DNA from: Priapulus caudatus
Taxonomy: Eukaryota; Priapulida; Priapulimorpha; Priapulimorphida; Priapulidae
Direction of reading: 5' to 3'
DNA: 20,578 nt
NCBI RefSeq assembly: GCF_000485595.1
Contig: NW_014579181.1
Span: 20,244-40,821 of the forward strand
Each line of letters begins with the position of its first letter. Position 1 is the stretch's first letter. Position numbers and translations under genes: made by a program. Below, in pieces: positions 1-8,115 of the stretch. The notes beneath the pieces are model-generated. The model did no database searches. It saw only the letters and a program-made list of their open reading frames with translations, and was not told where the DNA came from.

Positions 1-709
1 GACGCCTCCTCTAACCTGTTCACAAGCTCCTCTCGCCCCGCGCCTCTTTTCCCAAATGACTCATCAACACCATCGCCCGCGTCTTGTCGTGACACGGAAT
101 GTCCGAAAGGTGGAGCCCCGTGTTGCGCTAGCTACTTCCAGCGCTGCGCACGCGAGAGAGGGCAGAGGAATGCCATGCAGTCGATTCTCCTCCATAGTAT
201 TCATCTGTCGCCTTCAGACGCAGCGGTTCCACATCCGCTCCTCCCTCTCGGGCGTCGCGATGCCCAGCCGGCCGCTCCCACCGAGTCCGAACACGTCTGG
301 TTCGACCGCGGCTACGAACACGGCTGTGCGTGCTGATCGATGAAAGCGGTGAAGTCGCATTTCGACGCGCGGCCTTACGATGTCGAACATGTTCAGGCAG
401 CACCAGCCTCCCGGGCTGCTGCTTGTACGCGCACCAACCCGCCGCAAGCACGACCCGGCCCGCCTGAGGATGCTCAAGGTCACGATAAAGATGATGTGGA
501 AGGGGAAAGCCGGGAGAACGTGTCGACCGCGAGCAGGAGTTCGCGGGATTGTGGCTCGGGTTGGAACAAGCATGCTTGTCGCTTGGTCGAAGAAGCCTGT
601 TCCGATTAAGGGCGTCGCCATTAACGTCGATGTCCCATCCCTCCGATGGTGATCCGTATGTACCACTGGCAGATGTGTCGCTGAGGTCAGTATCCAGAGT
701 TGCCACAAC
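1..709 (-). pseudogene. Inverted, frameshifted copy of the HNOBA exon (left arm)
   Basis: Reverse complement of the exon at 9226-9911, cut by the window edge. The acceptor (CTGTCTGTAG, read on the minus strand) is kept at 710-719, and the exon begins GTTGTGGCA as in the intact copy. Recognisable pieces such as LDTDLSDTS, QAGRVVL, AYKQQPGRL and RKAARR-like shadows occur in different frames because single bases have been added or lost many times, e.g. an extra C near 120, an extra A near 187 and an extra T near 362. It cannot encode a continuous HNOBA domain as written. It may be a true pseudogene or a low-quality stretch of a second copy. Confidence 0.88.
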
Positions 710-1830
710 CTACAGACAGCAGAAGGAAACGCGGTCGATGTGAGTGGGACCCGCTGAAACACCATGAGGAAGGCCATGCAGGAGTAATGAGACTGAATGG
801 GGATTGCTGCTACTTGAATTATTTTATTTGAGCATTTTAAAATGGATTCCAATCATCGAGTTATTTAATTTGATCCTTATTAGCCTTGTCTCTTATATAA
901 ATAATACGGACAAGTTGAAAAGACACATCAACAGAACGATTTCTAAGAAGACAAACTTGAATTTTATTGGCGGGCTGTGTAGCTTATCCTGGCACTCCTT
1001 TCAGAAAAATAAAAAATTATCAATATAACGGGGCCTTGCACAAGAACTTTATTTACGATCAACATATTGTGTAGCGGCACTGAAGAACTTTATTTACATC
1101 GAATAAACGAAGCTTTTTCATAAAAACTGGCAGCAGGTTGAATAAGGCGGTACGTAATTACGCTAAGCTAGGGTTGGGGCGACATCGATGCTGCAGTATC
1201 AGACAGTCACAATTCCAGACTGTACCCTAATCGCTGCTCTCTCATCTTTGATGATAAACTCCCGGGAGGCGGCTGTTTTTCTCCTAAGTCAGTAATCAGC
1301 CGCTTTCTTTCTCCTACATGCGTTGAGAAGTGCCGTCTGATATCTTGCTTGTTACTCAGGGATGACAATCTCTGAATAAACTACTGCAGCGGAAATCCTC
1401 GCACGCATCGCGCACTTTCGCATCGTGTTGACATCTATACGCCGTATTATTTAGTTACCCTCGTTTATACGAGGAAATTCTAAAGAATAGTTAACCGTTT
1501 TTTACGCGATTCACTTGAGTGCAAATGTAAGGAATAGAGTGAGAGAAGAATACTTGTGTTCTCGATGTTTGACAGACATCAGTTATTGTGCTGTATAACT
1601 GCAGCCTGTTATTGCGAGCAGCACCTAGTAATTTATGTACTCTAGCCTAATTGGATTACTTGGATGTCACAGCAATTAACGTGCGAGCAGTACATTATAT
1701 CTTCGTCAGTTCACGTACAGGAGATGACAGCAACTAGAGAATCTACTTTACAGCGCACTCCGTGCATCGATATGTTGCCTTATTAGTCTACGAGACGAGC
1801 CAGCTGTTGACTAATGCTTATAATGGCTAC

Positions 1831-1947
1831 CTGCTGGCCGAAGAATTCCTGTCCGACGTAGCGTATCATGCTCAACGATGGGATAAAGACCTTGTCTGCT
1901 GCTGTAGTAGTGAAGGAGTAAACTTCCCATCATTTTCTTCCACACAC
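1831..1947 (-). pseudogene. Inverted, frameshifted copy of the H-NOX exon (left arm)
   Basis: Counterpart of 7998-8115. On the minus strand it keeps the acceptor (TTTGGCAG), the donor (CAG|GTAGCC) and the motif [16 protein letters not shown] with YxSxR. One base is added before the motif (GGGAAG instead of GGGAG) and two are missing after it, so the exon is 117 nt instead of 118 and the frame is lost on both sides. It is separated from the HNOBA copy by 1,121 bp, against 1,110 bp in the right arm. Confidence 0.8.
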
Positions 1948-2334
1948 CTGCCAAACAGCCATCTAGATTAATAACCATATGTTCTACAGTCTGCTGAAAA
2001 GTGGAGAGCGCTGCTAGAAAATAGCCAGCTAGCCGCCGCGCTAAACTGGGCGGTAAACTACGAAACACTCCTCAATATTTCCTGCTTCCAATGATTAGAC
2101 CTAGAGCAGACTTTCGTATTAGTAGTAATGTCATAGGAATAATTAATTTATTACTATGCTAGCTGTGGTCGATTACTTCTGTAGAGTTTCAATTCATAAT
2201 ATTCCAACCCTCAGACAGTGGTTGTCATAGATCGCCTGTAATTTCCACTCTTCACTTGCAAATTACCTACAAATTTTCCCTCAACCTCCATAAATGAATA
2301 GTTGAATGATTAGGCCTACACCACACACGTACAC

Positions 2335-2399
2335 ATGAACGCACGCACGCACGCACGCACGAACACGCGCGCACACAACACGCAGCATGCACGACACCA

Positions 2400-2434
<35 letters not shown>

Positions 2435-2715
2435 CACATACACGCACGCAGACTCAGCGCACACCGCACGGAACGCGCCCCACGCACACGGGCGCGCACA
2501 CGCACACGCACACGCACACACACACACACACACACCACACACACACACACACACACCCCAGACGCGTGCGCAAGAGAGAGAGAGACACACACACACACAC
2601 ACACGCACACGCACACGCACACGCACGACGCACAGCACGGCGCGCGCGCGCGCACGACACACACGCACACAACAAAACACACACAAACACAACCAACACA
2701 ACACAACACAACACA

Positions 2716-2748
<33 letters not shown>

Positions 2749-2756
2749 TATATACA

Positions 2757-2816
<60 letters not shown>

Positions 2817-2853
2817 CACACACACACACACACATACGCATACACAGCATACA
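2335..2853. repeat. CA/GCAC microsatellite tract, left arm
   Basis: About 500 bp of alternating purine/pyrimidine sequence: (GCAC)n from 2338, then long (CA)n runs, with short GA and ACAAC interruptions. Long open frames here on both strands are only His/Thr or Cys/Val repeats. It matches the GT tract at 7262-7650 in the right arm. Confidence 0.95.
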
Positions 2854-3150
2854 CAGAAGAACACATGGGACATGATCGACATTTTAGGAATGCTTTACAT
2901 TCATAGCTAAATGCATCCGCATTCACGTATATGGGTTTGGTCGTTTTTTGCAGACGTAAAGTCATAATATTATATCATGTAAGTTATCTCTAGACTCCTA
3001 TAGCTGAGTATTTAACTGCGCTATAGTCATAGAATATAATATATACTAGTTAGACGAGAATAGGCTAGTCAGACTATATGGTTAGGCGCTTTTTCATCGC
3101 AGTAGCTATTAGTATAGCAATAGTAAAGCACGCCACGCACACACAATCAC

Positions 3151-3274
3151 GCACACACGCACTATACATTGTCATGTATAGTAAACATACACGCATACAT
3201 ATACGCATACATATATGCATATACATATATATACATATATATATATATACATATACATATATACATATACATAT

Positions 3275-3305
<31 letters not shown>

Positions 3306-3387
3306 CGCAAACATATACGCATACACGCACACACGCACACACGCCACGCACGCACGCACTACTACATTGTCATGGTATAGTAAACAA
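3151..3387. repeat. TA/CATA microsatellite between two copies of a 35-bp direct repeat
   Basis: The motif CACTATACATTGTCATG and the following TATAGTAAACA occurs at 3151-3187 and, slightly altered, at 3353-3387. Between them lies (TA)n/(ATAC)n of about 165 bp. The right arm has one copy without the expansion, so this is a left-arm-specific gain. Confidence 0.75.
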
Positions 3388-3420
3388 GCCATCCGGTGAA
3401 CTAGCTGTTGCCGCCGTAGT

Positions 3421-3706
3421 GAAGCCGCGTTACGTTATGACGAAAACTGCGCGATGTTACGCTGCCCGCCTATACGGATTCGCACGCCCGCCTCCTTCGG
3501 CGCGCAAATTCGTATAGCGGGCAGCGCAGATGCTACATTTAACACCGCGTCCGCGTGCGCCAGTCCCGCGGAAGTGCGCGCTTAACCGCTCTCCGGCGGT
3601 CGGGGAACAACGCATCTTTTGCGCAACGCCATCTTGTACCCGGTCTCTCTGGAAGATACGTACGTTAAACAGACGTCAATCAGAGATTAACTGGACCTCG
3701 CATCGT

Positions 3707-3755
<49 letters not shown>

Positions 3756-4412
3756 ACGCGTGTGCTATCACGCATGATTATGCACTGTTTACACAATCGG
3801 TTTTTTCTTGCCGACGTTTCACGGCGTGTAAATAAGCATCTGCGATTGTGTACGCGGCAGACCGAATGTACGTGTTACACGGATGCCTACTCCACATCGT
3901 CAGTAATGCTGACGAGATGAGATAGAGATTGGCTTCGCAATAAGTCTCACAGCACAATACACGAGAGCAGCACTTGGGCGAGCTGACTTGTCTGCACTTC
4001 GAGCCTCGAGGAGAGAAGTGATTGCACATGGAGAGTCGACGTGGAGATCGTGCGATGATGACGACGCCCATGCAAGGGGTCGATGGCCGCGCGAGACAGC
4101 CTCGTCGCCAGTCGAAAGGAACAGCGTAAGATTGTAGTTATAGTATTTGTGATTATGTAGTTAGCTCTGCTGTTTTCACACTCCACGTAATGTCTAATGT
4201 ACTGCACTAATAATGCGGCTGAATGAATGAATGACATCGCTGATGCTGCACAGCAACGTGCGCGAAGTAGCCAGCAAAAACACCGTGTCCGCCGACGCTG
4301 CGCACGGAAATTACATTAGGCAGAGTCGTCGTGGCGATGACAAATGAATGGCGGGGGGAAGGAACGTACATACCACACATACATGAGGTAAAGGGAAAAG
4401 GAAAAACGGGGC
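3421..4412. other. Non-coding spacer, left part
   Basis: Unique sequence with no recognised exon. It holds the hairpin at 3460-3526 and a pure (CA)n tract at 3710-3754. Short open frames lack family motifs and splice context. I see nothing else to annotate. Confidence 0.5.
3460..3526. repeat. Near-perfect hairpin, stem about 28 bp
   Basis: CGCTGCCCGC-C-TATACG on the left arm pairs with CGTATAGCGGGCAGCG on the right arm, with one bulged C, and the pairing goes on through ATTCGC/GCGCG-type bases to a loop of about ten bases. It sits about 40 bp from the inner end of the left duplication arm. Confidence 0.75.
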
Positions 4413-4495
4413 AAATAGGTTCCCCAGCTGGGTTCGAACCCGTATCCGGTGTAGGAGACGGATGTTCTATCGATTACCGCCACTGCCCGTTAAGG
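4413..4495 (-). mobile_element. tRNA-derived SINE head or tRNA pseudogene
   Basis: Read on the minus strand this has a perfect internal B box (GGGTTCGAACCC at 4430-4441) and, 30 bases upstream, an A-box-like GGGCAGTGGCGGTAATCG (4472-4489), the layout of a tRNA gene. The anticodon arm (ATCCG / CGGAT) would enclose a ten-base loop, so it is not a functional tRNA. A tRNA-derived SINE is the likely source; its 3' end towards lower coordinates is not clear. Confidence 0.5.
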
Positions 4496-4639
4496 CTATG
4501 CACCATGGATTCACACGTACGTGATGTTAATCTGTACGCACCCCATCTATTGATGAATATAATTTTTATCAATTTTCAACTTTTTAACTTTAAATTTTAT
4601 TTCAGCCAGACCCATGCACCTCCCAGACGTGCTCACTCG

Positions 4640-4714
4640 CCCTCTGAAAAATTGCATCCAGATCGCTTGGGCGGTTGGCCCGGGCATAGGGGGTATACAT
4701 ACATACATACATAC
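4640..4714 (+). mobile_element. 3' tail of a non-LTR retroelement (RTE-like), 5'-truncated
   Basis: The sequence CTCTGAAAAATTGCATCC, GATCGCTTGGGCGG and CGGGCATAGGGGG leads into (ATAC)n. GC-rich 3' ends that stop in short ATAC-type repeats are typical of RTE-clade elements. The same end is repeated at 4737. No reverse transcriptase is present. Confidence 0.5.
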
Positions 4715-4736
4715 GAACTGAAATATAGATTAGATA

Positions 4737-4843
4737 GTCGCTCTCTGAAAATTGCATCCAGATCGCTTGGGCGGTTTGGCCGGGAATAGGGAGCATACAT
4801 ACATACATAGCATACATACGTACGTACCGTACCGTACGTACGA

Positions 4844-4875
<32 letters not shown>

Positions 4876-5170
4876 CCAGGCACGCACGCGCACGCCGCAC
4901 GCACGCACGCACGCACGCACGCCGCACGCACGCCACGCACGTACACAACACAACAGAACACACACACACAACACACACACACCACAACAACACAGTACAT
5001 CATACATATCATACAACATACATGACATACATACATACATAACATACATACATATCATACATACATACATACATACATACATACATAGCATAACATACAT
5101 ATCAATACATAGAAATACATACATACATACAGTACATACATACATAATACATACATACATACATACATAC
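4737..5170 (+). mobile_element. Second retroelement tail, nested, flanked by 22-bp target-site duplication
   Basis: Repeats the 3' end seen at 4640-4714 and carries a greatly expanded (ATAC)n/(GCAC)n tail. It is bordered by GAACTGAAATATAGATTAGA-TA at 4715-4736 and again, identical, at 5171-5192. That is the signature of target-primed insertion of a 5'-truncated copy just after the first one. The internal CA/GCAC stretch at 4840-4985 looks like later microsatellite growth. Confidence 0.65.
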
Positions 5171-5192
5171 GAACTGAAATATAGATTAGATA

Positions 5193-5405
5193 TGTGGGGT
5201 CTGATTTGAGGATGGCGGTTTAACCATTTATCTCTCACCTTTTTTTTTTTAAATACTGATATTTAGACTCGAGTCATATATCAATATTTCTTTTAAAAAA
5301 ATTCTTCAAAAATCACTGGGAAATGGGGTGATTTCATAGTAGAATTTCACTTATTTAGATATTATTTTTGAAAATATTCTGGTTAGAAGCATCAATAATA
5401 AGCCA
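5193..5405. other. AT-rich non-coding sequence
   Basis: Contains a T-run at 5240-5250 and no supported gene. Confidence 0.5.
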
Positions 5406-5575
5406 AATTCTTAAAAAAACAAAACAAAAGGCATTGAGTAGTTTTGAAGATATATTTTCTTGAAAGTCAGTAGACGGCGGCGGGCAGGGTTGAATTCTTT
5501 AAAAAAAGCAAAATGCATTGAGTAGTTTTAAAGATATATGTTCTTGAAAGTCAGTGGACGGCGCGCGCAGGGTTA
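5406..5575. repeat. Tandem duplication of an 83-87 bp unit
   Basis: Two adjacent copies, 5406-5492 and 5493-5575, each start AATTCTT-A-rich, contain GCATTGAGTAGTTTT.AAGAT and end ACGGCG...GCAGGGTT. They differ at a handful of positions. Not recognised as a named family. Confidence 0.8.
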
Positions 5576-5597
5576 CACCTCTTATTGTCAAATATTT

Positions 5598-5785
5598 GCA
5601 CACACGCGCGCACAGCACACGCTCACACACACCGCGCCGCACGCACGCACACACCGCATTCACAACACACACGGCATGCAGACGCACAATCACACGCGCA
5701 CGCACGCACACACACATACCACATTTACACAACACACGGGAGCGCACACATACACGCACACGCACACGCGCATGCACACGCACTA
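5598..5785. repeat. CA/CGCA-rich microsatellite
   Basis: Interrupted (CA)n and (CGCA)n. Overlapping open frames on both strands are repeat translations. Confidence 0.85.
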
Positions 5786-6130
5786 CCCCCATACATACTG
5801 ACCCGGGATGAGATTTTTCCGCGGACCCGCGAAATCGGCGGATTTGACGTCGCAGGGGCAATTTCGTGAACGTGAAATTCGATTGAGAAAATTGGGGGGG
5901 GGTAAGAATGTAAAAATTGAAATATATACCTTGAACAGTACATGACAGTAGACTACCACAAGACAAGTCAACCAGCGGGTGTTACAGAATAGCAGCGTGC
6001 TACCGCGCCTGCCGCTAGTGCGTACGATGTACGTCCGTCATGGCAAGCAGCGGTGCCGATTGATGTACGGGCGATCGATTGTTTCATGTCTATGAGCATG
6101 TTTATGACTGCGTAGGAGTGACGGGCGCCT
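5786..6130. other. Non-coding spacer, right part
   Basis: Mixed-composition sequence with a run of eight G at 5895-5902. No splice-supported exon or known motif was found. Confidence 0.45.
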
Positions 6131-6159
6131 GTCATAGCATCAAATAATTATTTTCTCGT

Positions 6160-6570
6160 TCTGCACCTGCTTCTCCTCTTTCTCTTCTTCCTATTCGTCT
6201 TCATCCTCCTCCTCTTTCTCTTCTTCCTACCCGTCTTCCTCCTCTTTTTTCTCGTTCTCCACCTCCTTCTCCTCTTTCTCCTTTCTCTTCTTCCTACCCG
6301 TCTTCCTCCTCTTTTTTCTCGTTCTCGACCTCCTCCTTCTTCTTTTCTTCCTACCCATCTTCCTCCTCCATTTTCTCGTTCTCCACCTTTTCCTCCTCGT
6401 TCTCTTCTTCCTACCCGTCTTCCTCCTCATTTTTCTCGTTCTCCACCTCCTCCTCCTCTTTCTCTTCTTTCTACTCGTCTTCCTCCTCCTCCTCTTCCTC
6501 CTCCTCCTCTTTCTCTTCTTTCTACTCGTCTTCCTCCTCCTCCTCTTGCTCGCCCCCCACCTCCTGCTCG
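6160..6570. repeat. Polypyrimidine minisatellite, period about 60-66 bp
   Basis: About six imperfect units, each with TTCCTACCCGTCTTCCTCCTC and TTTTCTCGTTCTCCACCTCC. Nearly all C/T on the + strand, so it could form intramolecular triplex (H-DNA). The Lys/Arg-rich open frame on the minus strand is a by-product. Confidence 0.9.
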
Positions 6571-6730
6571 TCATAACACCATGACTGCTATAGATCGTCG
6601 ATCACGTTGTCTAGCCACACAGAAATCCGTTACAACAACAACTAGTCCACCGGACGGCTTGTTTACTATACATGACGATGTGGGATTTGATTCGCCTTTA
6701 CACGAGGATGCGCGTGTGTGCGTGATTGTG

Positions 6731-6955
6731 GGGTGTCACTTTCCCCCGGGCGTAGATGGAGGGTGCCGCTACGTGGCAGCACTAGTCACTTCGTACACTT
6801 ATTTCCCTATATTATCATATTATTATATTACTATACCATTATTTCCCTAACCCTAACCCTAACCCTAACCCTTAATCCTAACCCTAACCCTAATCTTAAC
6901 ACTAGTGCTGCCAGGTAGCGGCACCCTTCATCTACGCTCGGGGGAAAGTGATTCC
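6731..6955. mobile_element. Small inverted-repeat DNA element carrying telomeric hexamers
   Basis: 50-bp terminal inverted repeats (6737-6786 against 6901-6950, about 47 of 50 matching by eye), with ends GGGTGTCACTTTCCCCC and GGAATCACTTTCCCCC. The flanking direct repeat CGTGATTGTG (6721-6730 and 6956-6965) looks like a 9-10 bp target-site duplication. The left arm has one copy of this site (3142-3151, reversed) with no insert. No transposase, so it is a MITE. The TSD length and G-rich ends are compatible with Merlin-type or hAT-type transposases; I cannot decide. Confidence 0.75.
6845..6893. repeat. Interstitial telomeric repeat, (CCCTAA)n
   Basis: About eight hexamers, four of them perfect in a row, then CCCTTAATCCTAA variants and two more perfect units. 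Lies in the loop of the element at 6731-6955. Confidence 0.9.
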
Positions 6956-7261
6956 CGTGATTGTGTGTGCGTGCGTGCGTGCTTTACAATTGGCCAATAC
7001 AATTGGCCAAGCCAATACAATTGGCAATATAATGGCTACTGCGATGAAAAAGCGCCACAACCATATAGTCTTACTAGCCTATTCTCGTCTAACTAGTATA
7101 TTATTTCTATGACTATAACGCAGTTAAATACTCAGCTATATGAGTCTAGAGATAACTTACATGATATAATATTATTACTTTACGTTTGCCAAAAAACGAC
7201 CAAACCCCATTACTGAATGCGGATGCATTTAGCTATGAATGTAAAGCATTCCTAAAATGTC

Positions 7262-7286
7262 TTGTGTTCTTGTGTGTATGTGTGTA

Positions 7287-7331
<45 letters not shown>

Positions 7332-7650
7332 CGCGCGCGTGTGCGGTCGTGTGCGTGTGCGTGTGCCGTGTGCGTGTGCGTGTGTGTCTCTCCCTCCTGC
7401 GCGCCGCGCGCGCTGTTCTTGTGTGTGTGTGTGTTGTGGTGTGTGTCTGTGTGTGGTGTGGTGGTTGTGTGTGTGTGCTGGTGTTGTGTGTGGTGTGTGT
7501 GTGTGTGTGCGTGTGCGTGTGCGCGTTCCCGTGCGTGTGCGTCTGCGTGCGTGTATGTGCGTGCGTGCGTGCATGCGCGCGCGCGTGTGTGTGTGTGTAT
7601 GTGTGCGTGTTCGTGCGTGCGTGCGTTCATGCGTACGTGTGTGTAATCAT
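7262..7650. repeat. GT/GTGC microsatellite tract, right arm
   Basis: Counterpart of 2335-2853, shorter by about 130 bp and with different interruptions. Open frames here are Cys/Val repeats. Confidence 0.95.
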
Positions 7651-7997
7651 TTAACTATTTATTTATGGAGGTTGAAGGGAAAATTTGTAGGTAATTTGCA
7701 ACTGAAAGTGGAAATTACAGCGATCTATGACAACCAACTGTCTGAGGGTTGGAAATATTATGAATTGAAACTACTGAAGTAATCGACCAACAGCTAGCAT
7801 AGTATAATAAATTAATATATTCCTATGACATTACTACTAAATAGAAAGTCTGCTCTATGTCTAATTCATTGGAAGAGTGTTTCGTAGTTTACCGCCCATT
7901 TTAGCGCGGGCGGCTCATTGGCTATTTTCATAGCAGCGCTCTCCACTTTTCACAGACTGTAGAAAACATAGGTTATTAATCTAGATGGCTGTTGCAG

Positions 7998-8115
7998 GTG
8001 TGTGGAAGAAAATGACGGGAGTTTACTCCTTCACTACTACAGCAACAGACAAGGTCTTTATCCCATCGTTAGAGGCATCGTACGCTACGTCGGACAGGAA
8101 TTCTTCGGCCAGCAG
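7998..8115 (+). CDS. GUCY1B2-like: Cyclase exon 1 (visible): C-terminal part of the H-NOX haem domain
   Basis: This 118-nt exon gives one base plus 39 codons. It contains [16 protein letters not shown], which carries the H-NOX YxSxR motif (Y-Y-S-N-R) that contacts the haem propionates, followed by a helix ending GQEFFGQQ. The acceptor is TTGCAG before 7998 and the donor is CAG|GTACTT after 8115. It joins in phase 0 to the next exon, whose first residues (ending DHVVLRI) fit the last H-NOX beta strand. The exon needs two bases from an upstream exon that I did not find. A frameshifted copy lies inverted at 1831-1947. The haem-ligand histidine would be upstream and is not seen. Confidence 0.8.

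Larger units (their letters stand above)
1..3420 (-). repeat. Left arm of a 3.3-kb inverted duplication
   Basis: Pairs as reverse complement with about 6630-9911. Examples are 1-18 with 9894-9911, the stretch around 1030-1060 with 8905-8940 (CGGGGCCTTGCACAAGAAC), and 3388-3400 with 6651-6662 (CCGGTGGACT-like). Coding and non-coding parts are similarly diverged. The outer end lies beyond the window. Compared with the right arm it has a TA-rich expansion at 3188-3350 and many single-base insertions. Confidence 0.9.

Noticed and set aside
2335-2853. CRISPR-like array of regular repeats
   Set aside because: Simple-sequence repeats without unique spacers, in an animal genome.
2267-2965. Long open frames of Cys/Val or His/Thr on both strands
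   Set aside because: They are translations of the CA/GT microsatellite in several frames at once; no splice sites or domain.
6227-6574. Basic Arg/Lys-rich open frame on the minus strand
   Set aside because: By-product of the pyrimidine minisatellite; the period varies and there is no gene context.
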